From contig CAKRJY010000005.1 of NCBI GenBank assembly GCA_934352055.1, positions 1-64,000 of the forward strand: 64,000 nt of DNA, in the 5' to 3' direction. The notes beneath the pieces are model-generated. The model searched no databases. It was not told the DNA's origin and saw only the letters and a list, made by a program, of their open reading frames with translations. Within the stretch, counting starts at the first letter, position 1; the number at the start of each line of letters is the position of its first letter. Made by a program: the position numbers and the translations under genes. This DNA comes from an uncultured Lachnospiraceae bacterium (GTDB lineage Bacteria > Bacillota > Clostridia > Lachnospirales > Lachnospiraceae). This document shows positions 7,885-16,373 of the stretch, in pieces.

Positions 7885-8385
7885 ATGAGAAGTCAGGTAA
7901 TGTCAATTTTGGTAGAAAATACACCGGGGCTTTTGAGCCATGTATCAGGGCTTTTTAGTCGAAGAAGCTATAATATTGACAGTTTTTCTGCTGGTGTGAC
8001 AGCGGATCCGAGATTTACCAGAATCACAATTGTAGCAAGTGGAGATGAACTCATCTTAGAGCAGATTGAAAAACAGCTTGCGAAGTTAGAAGATGTGGTA
8101 GATGTTAAGATTTTAGAACCGGGCGCATCGGTAACGAGAGAACTCATGATTGTAAAAATCTCTGCAAAAGCTGAGGAGCGACAATCTGTACTTACCATTA
8201 CAGAAATCTTTCATGGCAAGGTAGTGGATGTGACACATGATTCCATGGTTATTGAAGTTACCGGTCATCAGGAGAAGCTACAATCATTCTTAGATATGCT
8301 GGCTGATTACGAAATTTTGGAATTGGCAAGGACGGGGCTTACAGGCCTGACCAGAGGAACTAAGGATGTTGTTATAATTGAGTGA
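7885..8385 (+). CDS. ilvN: Acetolactate synthase small (regulatory) subunit
   Basis: The 166-residue protein has an N-terminal ACT domain (SILVENTPGLLSHVSGLFSRR, residues 7-27; NIDSFSAG) and the C-terminal ALS_ss_C domain, the usual two-domain layout for valine feedback control of acetolactate synthase. It activates the catalytic subunit IlvB in isoleucine/valine/leucine synthesis. No ilvB lies beside it, which is unusual, so the large subunit must be elsewhere. It is followed after 20 bases by ilvC. AGAGGAGAGA precedes the ATG. Confidence 0.93.
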   Translation: MRSQVMSILVENTPGLLSHVSGLFSRRSYNIDSFSAGVTADPRFTRITIVASGDELILEQIEKQLAKLEDVVDVKILEPGASVTRELMIVKISAKAEERQSVLTITEIFHGKVVDVTHDSMVIEVTGHQEKLQSFLDMLADYEILELARTGLTGLTRGTKDVVIIE

Positions 8386-8405
8386 TATTAAAGGAGGATA
8401 AAAGG

Positions 8406-9434
8406 ATGTCACAGGAAGCAAGAATTTTTTATCAGGAAGATTGTAATTTATCATTGTTAGATGGTAAGACAATCGCAGTCATTGGTTATGGTAGCCAGGG
8501 ACATGCTCATGCATTGAATGCAAAAGAGTCAGGATGCAACGTGATTATCGGATTGTATGAAGGTTCTAAGTCTTGGGCAAAGGCTGAAAAGCAGGGATTT
8601 GAAGTATATACAGCAGCAGAAGCTGCAAAGAAGGCTGACATCATTATGATTTTGATCAATGATGAATTACAGGCTGATATGTACAAAAAGGATATCGAGC
8701 CAAACCTGGAAGAAGGCAACATGCTTATGTTTGCACATGGTTTCAACATCCACTTTGGATGCATTAAGCCACCAAAGAATGTAGACGTTACTATGATTGC
8801 ACCAAAAGCTCCGGGACATACTGTTCGTTCTGAATATCAGGCTGGAAAGGGAACTCCTTGTTTGGTTGCTGTAGAGCAGGATTACACAGGTAAGGCTTTA
8901 GATATGGCACTTGCATATGGTCTTGCAATCGGTGGTGCCAGAGCTGGACTTTTGGAGACAACCTTTAGAACAGAGACAGAGACAGACCTCTTCGGTGAGC
9001 AGGCAGTTCTTTGTGGTGGTGTTTGTGCATTGATGCAGGCTGGTTTTGAAACACTTTGCGAAGCTGGATATGATCCAAGAAATGCATATTTCGAGTGTAT
9101 CCACGAGATGAAGTTGATCGTTGATTTGATTTACCAGTCAGGTTTTGCAGGTATGAGATATTCTATTTCTAATACAGCAGAGTATGGTGATTACATCACA
9201 GGACCTAAGATTGTAACAGAAGATACAAAGAAGGCTATGAAGCAGATACTTTCTGACATCCAGGATGGTTCTTTTGCAAAAGAATTCTTATTGGATATGT
9301 CACCAGCAGGTCGTCAGGTACACTTCAAGGCTATGAGAAAATTGGCTTCTGAGCATCCATCAGAGAAGGTTGGCGAAGAAATTCGTAAGCTTTACAGCTG
9401 GAACAATGAGGAAGACAAGTTGGTTAACAACTAA
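8406..9434 (+). CDS. ilvC: Ketol-acid reductoisomerase
   Basis: The 342-residue class I enzyme converts acetolactate to dihydroxyisovalerate using NAD(P)H and Mg2+. The Rossmann motif GYGSQGHAHALN is at about 25-36, and the conserved TETETDLFGEQ metal site and ECIHEMKLIVDLIYQSG are present in the C-terminal knotted domain. I place the start at the ATG after AAAGGAGG rather than at the in-frame ATG at 8382, which overlaps the ilvN stop. A strong terminator follows. Confidence 0.97.
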   Translation: MSQEARIFYQEDCNLSLLDGKTIAVIGYGSQGHAHALNAKESGCNVIIGLYEGSKSWAKAEKQGFEVYTAAEAAKKADIIMILINDELQADMYKKDIEPNLEEGNMLMFAHGFNIHFGCIKPPKNVDVTMIAPKAPGHTVRSEYQAGKGTPCLVAVEQDYTGKALDMALAYGLAIGGARAGLLETTFRTETETDLFGEQAVLCGGVCALMQAGFETLCEAGYDPRNAYFECIHEMKLIVDLIYQSGFAGMRYSISNTAEYGDYITGPKIVTEDTKKAMKQILSDIQDGSFAKEFLLDMSPAGRQVHFKAMRKLASEHPSEKVGEEIRKLYSWNNEEDKLVNN

Positions 9435-9450
9435 ATCAAAGCTACTTACA

Positions 9451-9478
9451 GGACAGTGCATTGTGCACTGTCCTTTTT
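9451..9478 (+). terminator. Intrinsic terminator of ilvN-ilvC
   Basis: GGACAGTGCA and TGCACTGTCC form a perfect 10-bp stem with a 3-base loop, directly followed by six T. Confidence 0.93.
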
Positions 9479-9497
9479 TCGTCCTCAAAGGAAGTTC

Positions 9498-10020
9498 GCC
9501 CGGCGCAGCATCGCCCCACGCACACAGCCTACCCCCCCACCGGTGCCACGACGGACAGGCGCATAAACTTTGGAGCAGGTTAAAGATGTCTCTGCAAGTG
9601 TTCCTTACGTTTTATAAACTGTCTTTGCACAGCTTCGACAACCGGCCGGATGTGTCCGCCTGTGGCAGATATTCAGGACAATCCGCATAAGAGATTCTAA
9701 GGACTCGCATTCTAGAATATATTCTTGTGTGGCAACCGGCGTAAACGAACATCCATGTGCGGTTACGCCTCTCGGGCACGTCCATGTGCCCTCGTTGCCG
9801 GTTGTATGGCGAGTCCTAAGAATCTCTAATTTGTCTTGTGTTCATATCTGCCCACAGGCGAACATCATCCTAGCCGATTGTCTAACTTTGCAAAGATAGT
9901 TTATGTTCAAAACGTAAGGTCGCTTGCCTAGAGACATTTTGTTCTGCGACAGTTTATGCGCCTGTCCGTCGTGGCACTGGTGGGGGTAGACTGTGTGCGT
10001 GGGGCGATGCTGCGCCGGGC
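9498..10020. repeat. 523-bp imperfect palindrome: fold-back element or large structured RNA
   Basis: The whole segment is an inverted repeat centred near 9759. The outer arms (9498-9569 and 9951-10020) match over about 70 bases with two substitutions and a 2-base gap, and are GC-rich compared with the neighbours. Inner pairs continue inwards: CCTTACGTTTT with AAAACGTAAGG, GCCTGTGG-CAGATAT with ATATCTGCCCACAGGC, and an 18-base block at 9691-9708 with 9809-9826. The centre forms a CAACCGGC/GCCGGTTG stem (9733-9740, 9797-9804) closing two hairpins: GGCGTAA/TTACGCC and GGGCAC/GTGCCC. Both inner hairpins contain TCCATGTGC. There is no convincing coding frame. It fills the gap between the 3' ends of ilvC and the LysR gene. 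No target-site duplication is evident. It could be a MITE-like repeat or a large non-coding RNA. Confidence 0.85.
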
Positions 10021-10029
10021 AAAGTGACC

Positions 10030-10917
10030 CTACTGGCGGCAGAAAGCAAGGAAACTTTCCAATGCACTGTTCTGTAAGTGCGTTTTCTTATAAGCGAAAC
10101 CAACGTTGCGCTTATGGATGGGAATGTCGAGCGGAATTTGCTGCAACTGACCGCTTCTTAGCTCATCCTGCACAAAATTTTTGATGACGCAGGCGACACC
10201 GACACCAATTTTTGCGAACTCAATCAAAAGATCCATGTTGGAAATCTCAATATAATCCTTTGTCTGAATCTGATTTTTAGAGAGATAGTCATCAATATAT
10301 TGCCGCGTCATATTATTTTTATCCAAAAGCATCAGCGTAGAAGATTCTAAAATATCCTGCGTGGAGGTGATATCCTTTGGAAGATGATCCATATAGGCAG
10401 CAGTCGCAACGAAAATATCTTCTATCTGCACCAGATTTTCATAAATAAACTGTGTCTGGTGCTCCGGCATACCAACAAGACCGATATCAATGGTATCGTC
10501 AGCAAGCATTTTTAATGTCTCATTGGAAGACTGGCAACGGATACGGATACTGATCTTTGGATGTTCGCGAATAAAAGCGGATAAGTAGGGAAGGAGCAGA
10601 TACTTGCACAGGGTTGTACTCACACCGATATGCAGGGTTCCACCATCGTTTTGTGCTAAGGATTCCAGTTTTGCTTCTGCACTGCCGATGGAAGAAAAAG
10701 CCGTTTCCAAATGGTGATATAATAATTCACCTTCCGGTGTTAAGCGCACCCCTTTGGAATTACGTAAAAATAACCGGGTGTGTAAAGACTCTTCCAGCTT
10801 TTGGATGGATTTGCTGATTGCCGGCTGACTGATATACAGCTGGCTTGTCGCTTTTGAAAAACTTCCTGCCTTGGCTACTTCGTAAAAAATATGGTATGAA
10901 GAGAGTGGATTGTTCAT
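10030..10917 (-). CDS. LysR-family regulator, probable regulator of leuCD
   Basis: The 295-residue protein has an N-terminal winged helix-turn-helix (FYEVAKAGSFSKATSQLYIS, then QPAISKSIQKLEE) and a C-terminal LysR substrate-binding domain from about residue 88. The start at 10917 has AGGAGG 4 bases upstream; a longer frame to 11052 has none. It is transcribed away from leuC across a 210-base AT-rich gap, and it lies between ilvC and leuC, so control of leucine/branched-chain synthesis is the likely role; the effector is not known. Its 3' end is 10 bases from the 523-bp palindrome. Confidence 0.9.
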   Translation of the reverse strand: MNNPLSSYHIFYEVAKAGSFSKATSQLYISQPAISKSIQKLEESLHTRLFLRNSKGVRLTPEGELLYHHLETAFSSIGSAEAKLESLAQNDGGTLHIGVSTTLCKYLLLPYLSAFIREHPKISIRIRCQSSNETLKMLADDTIDIGLVGMPEHQTQFIYENLVQIEDIFVATAAYMDHLPKDITSTQDILESSTLMLLDKNNMTRQYIDDYLSKNQIQTKDYIEISNMDLLIEFAKIGVGVACVIKNFVQDELRSGQLQQIPLDIPIHKRNVGFAYKKTHLQNSALESFLAFCRQ

Positions 10918-11024
10918 ATGACCTCCTAATGTGTAACAATATAACCTGTAGTTATAATAAATATATTTAATATGTATTTCTATTATATTATGTTTCGTGT
11001 TAAAATCAATATTGTAAAAGAAAA

Positions 11025-11074
11025 TTGCCCGGAATAACAGATATGGCTGCAAACGTATGCTGATTCCCGGGCAA
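11025..11074. promoter_or_regulatory. Inverted repeat in the LysR/leuC divergent region
   Basis: TTGCCCGGAAT (11025-11035) pairs with ATTCCCGGGCAA (11063-11074) with one bulged base; the loop is about 27 bases. On the minus strand the stem is followed by a T-rich stretch, so it may stop leftward transcription, or it may be part of the regulator's operator. No LysR T-N11-A box could be singled out. Confidence 0.4.
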
Positions 11075-11127
11075 AAAAAGAAAGTAATGCATATAAATAT
11101 AAATCAGAGTGATAAGGAGGAAATGTC

Positions 11128-12387
11128 ATGGGAATGACGATGACACAAAAAATTCTTGCAGCACATGCCGGCTTAGATACGGTTGTGGCGGGACAGTTAA
11201 TTGAGGCTGATCTGGATCTGGTTCTTGGAAATGATATTACATCGCCGGTAGCGATTCATGAAATTGAAAAAATGAAAGTGGATGGTGTATTCCACAAGGA
11301 TAAGATTGCACTTGTTATGGATCATTTTGTACCAAACAAGGACATCAAATCTGCAGAGCATTGCAAATGTGTTCGCGAGTTTGCCTGCAAACATGAGATT
11401 AGCAATTATTTTGATGTTGGAGAGATGGGAATTGAACATGCACTTCTTCCGGAAAAAGGATTGACTGTAGCAGGAGATGTGATTATCGGTGCTGATTCAC
11501 ATACTTGTACCTACGGTGCACTCGGTGCTTTTTCTACCGGTGTGGGAAGCACGGATATGGCAGCTGGTATGGCAACAGGAAAAGCATGGTTTAAAGTGCC
11601 ATCAGCAATTAAGTTTCGTCTGGTTGGTAAACCAGGAAAATACATCAGCGGTAAAGATGTGATCTTACATATCATCGGTATGATTGGTGTGGATGGAGCG
11701 CTTTACAAATCCATGGAATTTGTGGGTGAGGGCATCAAGTATTTGTCTATGGATGATCGTTTTACCATCGCTAACATGGCAATCGAAGCTGGCGGAAAAA
11801 ATGGAATCTTTCCGGTAGATGATCTTGCAAAGCAGTATATGGCAGAACATTCAAAAAGGGATTATAAAGTATACGAAGCCGATGAAGATGCTGTGTATGA
11901 TGAGGAATATACGATAGATCTTTCTACTTTGAAAGCAACAGTTGCTTTTCCACATTTGCCGGAGAATACAAAGACGATTGATGAAGTCGGTGATGTTGCG
12001 ATTGATCAGGTAGTGATTGGTTCTTGTACCAATGGCCGTTTTGAAGATTTAAAAACTGCCGCTGAGATTTTAAAAGGGAAAAAAGTGAAAAAAGGTGTGC
12101 GCGTGATTGTAATTCCGGCAACACAGCAGATTTATCTGGATGCAATGGAAGCTGGATTTATTCGTACGTTTATTGAAGCAGGAGCGATTGTCAGTACACC
12201 GACCTGTGGACCTTGCCTTGGTGGTTATATGGGAATTTTAGCCGCAGGAGAACGTTGTGTTTCTACAACAAACCGTAACTTTGTAGGTCGTATGGGACAT
12301 GTAGATTCTGAGGTTTATCTGGCAAGTCCGGCTGTGGCAGCAGCCAGTGCTATTACCGGAAAAATCAGTGGACCGGAACAGATATAA
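11128..12387 (+). CDS. leuC: 3-isopropylmalate dehydratase large subunit
   Basis: The 419-residue aconitase-family protein isomerises 2-isopropylmalate to 3-isopropylmalate together with LeuD. It carries the three [4Fe-4S] cysteines: Cys300 (GSCTNGR) and Cys360/Cys363 (TCGPCLGG), with the conserved GADSHTCTYGALG run near 121. The length and MGMTMTQKILA start are typical of the short, archaeal/clostridial-type LeuC. AAGGAGG lies 7 bases before the ATG. leuD follows after 11 bases. Confidence 0.96.
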   Translation: MGMTMTQKILAAHAGLDTVVAGQLIEADLDLVLGNDITSPVAIHEIEKMKVDGVFHKDKIALVMDHFVPNKDIKSAEHCKCVREFACKHEISNYFDVGEMGIEHALLPEKGLTVAGDVIIGADSHTCTYGALGAFSTGVGSTDMAAGMATGKAWFKVPSAIKFRLVGKPGKYISGKDVILHIIGMIGVDGALYKSMEFVGEGIKYLSMDDRFTIANMAIEAGGKNGIFPVDDLAKQYMAEHSKRDYKVYEADEDAVYDEEYTIDLSTLKATVAFPHLPENTKTIDEVGDVAIDQVVIGSCTNGRFEDLKTAAEILKGKKVKKGVRVIVIPATQQIYLDAMEAGFIRTFIEAGAIVSTPTCGPCLGGYMGILAAGERCVSTTNRNFVGRMGHVDSEVYLASPAVAAASAITGKISGPEQI

Positions 12388-12398
12388 GAGGTGATGAA

Positions 12399-12887
12399 AT
12401 GAAAGCAGCAGAAGGAAAAGTATTTAAATTTGGTGATAATGTAGATACCGATGTTATTATTCCGGCAAGATATTTAAATTCGTCAGATCCAAAAGAACTG
12501 GCAACACATTGCATGGAAGATATTGATGCAGACTTTGTTCATAAAGTGACACCGGGAGATATTATTGTAGCTACAAAGAATTTTGGATGTGGTTCATCGA
12601 GAGAGCATGCACCAATTGCTATTAAAGCAGCGGGTGTGAGTTGTGTTATCGCAGAGACATTTGCCAGAATTTTCTATCGAAATGCGATTAACATCGGACT
12701 TCCGATTGTAGAGTGTCCGGAGGCGGCAAAAAATATCGCGGAAGGCGATGAAGTTCATGTGGATTTTGACAGTGGACTGATTACAAACAAAACAAAAGGT
12801 GAGACGTATCAGGGACAGGCATTCCCACCATTTATGCAAAAAATCATAGATTGTGAAGGGCTTGTCAATTACATCAATCAACAATAA
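12399..12887 (+). CDS. leuD: 3-isopropylmalate dehydratase small subunit
   Basis: The 162-residue swivel-domain protein shows the LeuD signatures: FGDNVDTDVIIPARYL near the N-terminus and NFGCGSSREHAPIAIKAAG in the middle, where the substrate-binding Ser-Arg pair sits. It forms the active heterodimer with LeuC in leucine synthesis. AGAGGTGATGAA precedes its ATG. It is followed immediately by a terminator. Confidence 0.96.
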   Translation: MKAAEGKVFKFGDNVDTDVIIPARYLNSSDPKELATHCMEDIDADFVHKVTPGDIIVATKNFGCGSSREHAPIAIKAAGVSCVIAETFARIFYRNAINIGLPIVECPEAAKNIAEGDEVHVDFDSGLITNKTKGETYQGQAFPPFMQKIIDCEGLVNYINQQ

Positions 12888-12894
12888 GAAAAAG

Positions 12895-12920
12895 ACCCGG
12901 TTCTGATGAGAATCGGGTCA
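12895..12920. terminator. Terminator between convergent leuD and the AP2-like gene
   Basis: GACCCGGTTCT and AGAATCGGGTC form an 11-bp stem (one G-T pair) with a GATG loop. A-runs lie on the left and a T-rich stretch on the right, so it can serve both strands. Confidence 0.75.
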
Positions 12921-12922
12921 TA

Positions 12923-13741
12923 TTATATCTTTTTATTCTGTGTTATAGGAAAATGGTCAATATAATCCAGATACGTCTGTGACAAATGCAGCGATGCATA
13001 CAAATCGGCGTATTCACGCGCAGATAAATCCGGAATATAGTTCTCAATAAAGTTTTTTTGAATACCATGATCTCTGGCGTAGTCAACCGCTTTATTATAG
13101 GCGATGGCAGCCTTCGTTTCGGATGAATATCTGCCAATAATGACATCACCATTCAGATGCATTTTTGCAAGAAAACAGCACTTGCCATTTTTAAAGGTCT
13201 GCGTGATGCCATGATAGGTGTTGAGAATACGGATGTTCGCATAGCGGTAATCCGAGGCATCTCCATTGACAAACAGATAGTCGCGATTTATAACGGCATA
13301 GTTTTTGATGCCATAGCGGCTGGCAATGTTATATTGCATGCCATAATCGTTAACGAATAAATGATTCCCGCGGCAAATGATTTTGTGACTGGAGTAATAA
13401 AAGAGATCATCATTATCAAATTTGAGATTATAATCCGGCTTTAAATAATAAGAAAAAAATCCATTTTTCAAGTAAATGGGCGTCTTGATGTATATGCCGT
13501 GATCACGATAATTCAGAAGACTGATTGCTTTCTCAAAAGATAGATGATGGATGTGGGAAATGTAGTTGTCGATGGTAATGCCGGTATCAGAAAGAATGTG
13601 CATGGCTTCCTGATAGAGAGCATCGGCAGTTGCCTCATCGTCAGCACTGCCAAGGCTGATATGCTTGGAGCGGTAAGTCAGACTTGCGCGATAGTAGATA
13701 GAGCCATTTTTTTTGCAGGCTGGATAGACACCGATGGACAT
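12923..13741 (-). CDS. AP2-like DNA-binding protein with degenerate HNH core
   Basis: The 272-residue protein begins with an AP2-like unit (about 6-50: YYRASLTYRSKHISLGSADD, then EATADALYQEA). It ends with a second one (about 183-230: KCCFLAKMHLNGDVIIGRYS, then SETKAAIAYNKAVDYA). Between them, residues 103-173 follow the layout of HNH endonucleases of the HNH-AP2 homing type. However, the DHINGD-type catalytic motif reads DYLFVNGDASDYRYANIRIL, with the His lost. I infer a homing-endonuclease relative kept as a DNA-binding protein; its target is unknown. The start has AAGAAGGGA upstream. It is divergent from thrC. This reading rests on motif shape only. Confidence 0.65.
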   Translation of the reverse strand: MSIGVYPACKKNGSIYYRASLTYRSKHISLGSADDEATADALYQEAMHILSDTGITIDNYISHIHHLSFEKAISLLNYRDHGIYIKTPIYLKNGFFSYYLKPDYNLKFDNDDLFYYSSHKIICRGNHLFVNDYGMQYNIASRYGIKNYAVINRDYLFVNGDASDYRYANIRILNTYHGITQTFKNGKCCFLAKMHLNGDVIIGRYSSETKAAIAYNKAVDYARDHGIQKNFIENYIPDLSAREYADLYASLHLSQTYLDYIDHFPITQNKKI

Positions 13742-13820
13742 AATGTTTTCCCTTCTTTATATATAGTCATTTTGATGAAAAACATTATAACATAAGGAAA
13801 GAGTTTTGAAAAATCCTACG

Positions 13821-13850
13821 TTGACATGGCTTTTGCATATAACGTATAAT
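13821..13850 (+). promoter_or_regulatory. Sigma-A promoter of thrC
   Basis: TTGACA (13821-13826), an 18-base spacer and TATAAT (13845-13850). The leader of about 55 bases shows no T-box. Confidence 0.8.
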
Positions 13851-13913
13851 TGAGATTAACGTAGTGATGTGTGAAAGTTAAACAAAAGTGAGTGAAAAGG
13901 AAGAGGTAAGGAA

Positions 13914-15398
13914 ATGGAATTACAGTACGTAAGCACAAGAGATGCATCTGAAGTTGTGAGCGCTTCACAGGCGATCTTAAAAGGTTTGGCGAATGGTGGT
14001 GGATTATTTGTTCCAACCTGCATTCCAAAATTAGATGTCAGTTTAGAAGAATTGAGTCAGATGACATATCAGGAGACAGCTTATGAAGTGATGAAGCTGT
14101 TTTTGACAGATTTTACAAAAGAAGAATTGGAAAACTGTATCAATCGTGCTTATGATGCCAAGTTTGATACAGAGGAAATTGCACCATTAGTTTATGCAGA
14201 CGGTGCTTACTATTTAGAATTGTTCCATGGATCTACGATTGCTTTTAAAGATATGGCATTATCTATTTTGCCGCATTTGATGATTACATCCGCAAGGAAG
14301 AATCAGATCAAAAACGATATCGTTATTTTGACAGCTACAAGTGGAGATACCGGAAAAGCTGCGCTTGCCGGATTCGCCGGAGTAGAAGGTACAAAGATTA
14401 TTGTCTTTTATCCGAAGGACGGTGTCAGCCCAATCCAAAAACAGCAGATGGTGACACAGGTTGGAGATAATACATTAGTTGTCGGAATCGATGGCAATTT
14501 CGATCAGGCGCAGACAGGTGTGAAAAAGATGTTTGCAGACGAAGCACTTGCAAAAGAGTTAGATGCTGCCGGATACCAGTTTTCATCTGCCAATTCGATT
14601 AACATTGGTCGTCTGGTTCCACAGATTGTCTATTATGTATATGCATACAGCCGTTTACTTGCAAACGACAAAATAAAAGAAAATGAACCGATCAATGTGG
14701 TTGTTCCAACCGGTAATTTTGGTAATATTCTGGCTGCATTTTATGCAAAAAATATGGGTATTCCGATTGCAAAATTGATCTGTGCTTCCAATGAAAATAA
14801 AGTCCTGTTCGACTTTTTCCGTACAGGTGTGTATGACAGAAACAGAGAGTTTGTGTTGACCAATTCACCATCTATGGATATTTTGATTTCCAGCAACTTA
14901 GAGCGTCTGATTTATCGTATTGCCGGAGAAGATGCAAAAGCCAATGCGGCTCTGATGCAGGATTTGACAAGCGAAGGCCGATATGAAATCACACCGCAGA
15001 TGCGGGAAGCTTTGCAGGATTTCTATGGCAATTATACAAGCGAGGAAGAGACGGCACAGGTCATTCATGATTTATATGAAAAGACAGGATATGTCATTGA
15101 TACCCATACAGCAGTTGCCAGTGGGGTATATGCAAAGTATAAAGAAGAGACAAAGGATGAAACACCGACCGTCATCGCATCGACAGCAAGCCCATTTAAG
15201 TTTGCAAAGAGCGTTATGAGTGCGATTGACCCTGCATATGCAGATGTGGATGATTTCGCTTTGATTGATAAATTAAGTGAAATTTCTCGCGTGGCAGTAC
15301 CAAAGGCAGTGGAAGAAATTCGAAGTGCGCCAGTTCGTCATAAGACAATTTGCGCAGTAGAGGAAATGCCACAGGTTGTAAGAGATTTTCTTAAATAA
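13914..15398 (+). CDS. thrC: Threonine synthase
   Basis: The 494-residue PLP enzyme converts O-phosphohomoserine to threonine. It starts with the typical YVSTRDASEVVSASQAILKG, then NGGGLFVP. The PLP lysine is Lys112 in HGSTIAFKDMA, and the phosphate-binding TATSGDTGKAALAGF follows. The length fits the long (E. coli/yeast-like) class of the enzyme. AAGAGGTAAGGAA precedes the ATG. It is transcribed alone and closed by a bidirectional terminator. Confidence 0.96.
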   Translation: MELQYVSTRDASEVVSASQAILKGLANGGGLFVPTCIPKLDVSLEELSQMTYQETAYEVMKLFLTDFTKEELENCINRAYDAKFDTEEIAPLVYADGAYYLELFHGSTIAFKDMALSILPHLMITSARKNQIKNDIVILTATSGDTGKAALAGFAGVEGTKIIVFYPKDGVSPIQKQQMVTQVGDNTLVVGIDGNFDQAQTGVKKMFADEALAKELDAAGYQFSSANSINIGRLVPQIVYYVYAYSRLLANDKIKENEPINVVVPTGNFGNILAAFYAKNMGIPIAKLICASNENKVLFDFFRTGVYDRNREFVLTNSPSMDILISSNLERLIYRIAGEDAKANAALMQDLTSEGRYEITPQMREALQDFYGNYTSEEETAQVIHDLYEKTGYVIDTHTAVASGVYAKYKEETKDETPTVIASTASPFKFAKSVMSAIDPAYADVDDFALIDKLSEISRVAVPKAVEEIRSAPVRHKTICAVEEMPQVVRDFLK

Positions 15399-15422
15399 AG
15401 CGGCAGAATAGAGAGATAAGAA

Positions 15423-15462
15423 AAAGAACTAAGTAAATTGTGAAGGATTTACTTAGTTCTTT
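15423..15462. terminator. Bidirectional terminator between thrC and the CheX-like gene
   Basis: AAAGAACTAAGTAAAT and ATTTACTTAGTTCTTT form a perfect 16-bp stem with an 8-base loop, flanked by A-rich and T-rich runs, serving both convergent genes. Confidence 0.9.
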
Positions 15463-15472
15463 CTTATTGTAA

Positions 15473-16372
15473 TTATAAATTGTTGTGCAAACTGATAATG
15501 AAATGTATCGCACCAAATGGATAAATGATTGGCAGAACAAAAGAGTTCGGTGATAATGCTAATGTCTCATCATCAGATACACATGGTGGTTCAAGTGATA
15601 ACTCAATCGCATGATCGTTGGACATGTTAACCATAAACAGACCATTATGTAAATTGATAAAATCCTCAATGGAAGCTTGTACATATTCATCAAATGAAGT
15701 GAATTCCATTTTTGCAAAGCGTGAAGCAAATGCAATGGCAACATCCTGTTCCATATCAATACGGGAGGAACAATCGGTCTTGCCATGGATATTCTGTGAT
15801 ACGCAATAATTCACAGGATATTCGGTACAAGGAATAGGTGTGAGCGGTGTAAAATCATCACCGATAAAACGTACTAGGTTGTTGAATAGTAATTCCATAT
15901 ACATCGTACTGTATGCGTTGACAGGAATTTCAGCAACAAGGAAAAAACGTTCAATCAGATGAGAGATTTTTTCCCGGTTCTCCAAATCAAGATCCAAATC
16001 GATGTCACACAGCTCATTTTCTGTTTCATAATCTAAAATAAGTGTCTGAAGTTCACTATAGGTGATAGCTCCATCATCGACCAGACATTGTCCGAAGAGT
16101 AGAAAACCAGGTGTCTGCGTTTTTAAAAGATCACCCACCTGCTCTTCTGTCAAATAGCCGCGTTCTATGGCGATTTCACCAAAACGACGATCTTCACGTG
16201 TCTGCAAGTAACATACTTCATCCACTTCTGATGCAACCATATAGCCTTTGTGTATGGCAAGTGTGCCTAATTTGATGTGTGCAGCAGATGACTGTGAGAT
16301 GGCATGTGTCAATTGTTCAGGCGTGATAGCCTCTCTTCGAAGCAGATAACTGCCGAAAAACTGTGAATACAT
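15473..16372 (-). CDS. Two MshEN-like repeats fused to a CheX-like domain
   Basis: The 299-residue soluble protein has two N-terminal repeats of the MshEN type: FGSYLLRREAITPEQLTHAI (5-24) and RFGEIAIERGYLTEEQVGDL (63-82), each ending near a Gln. In GspE/MshE proteins this pattern binds c-di-GMP. The C-terminal part (about 140-299; the segment EIPVNAYSTMYMELLFNNLV, then a long beta-rich tail) resembles CheX-like domains. It starts 1 base after the stop of a receiver-only regulator, so the pair is surely co-translated. I infer a signalling output combining a phospho-receiver with a possible c-di-GMP sensor; ligand binding is not proven. Confidence 0.65.
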   Translation of the reverse strand: MYSQFFGSYLLRREAITPEQLTHAISQSSAAHIKLGTLAIHKGYMVASEVDEVCYLQTREDRRFGEIAIERGYLTEEQVGDLLKTQTPGFLLFGQCLVDDGAITYSELQTLILDYETENELCDIDLDLDLENREKISHLIERFFLVAEIPVNAYSTMYMELLFNNLVRFIGDDFTPLTPIPCTEYPVNYCVSQNIHGKTDCSSRIDMEQDVAIAFASRFAKMEFTSFDEYVQASIEDFINLHNGLFMVNMSNDHAIELSLEPPCVSDDETLALSPNSFVLPIIYPFGAIHFIISLHNNL

Positions 16373-16373
16373 T

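Noticed and set aside
9370..9690. A plus-strand open frame running from ilvC into the palindrome
   Set aside because: It begins inside ilvC, crosses the terminator and has no domain or ribosome site.
9498..10020. The palindrome as a simple bidirectional terminator
   Set aside because: It is far longer than a terminator, has no T-run at its ends, and ilvC already has its own terminator at 9451-9478.
9993..10184. A 63-codon plus-strand frame at the right arm of the palindrome
   Set aside because: It overlaps the LysR gene antisense and lacks coding signs.
13821..13913. A T-box or leader attenuator before thrC
   Set aside because: The leader is only about 55 bases and has no T-box core or terminator.
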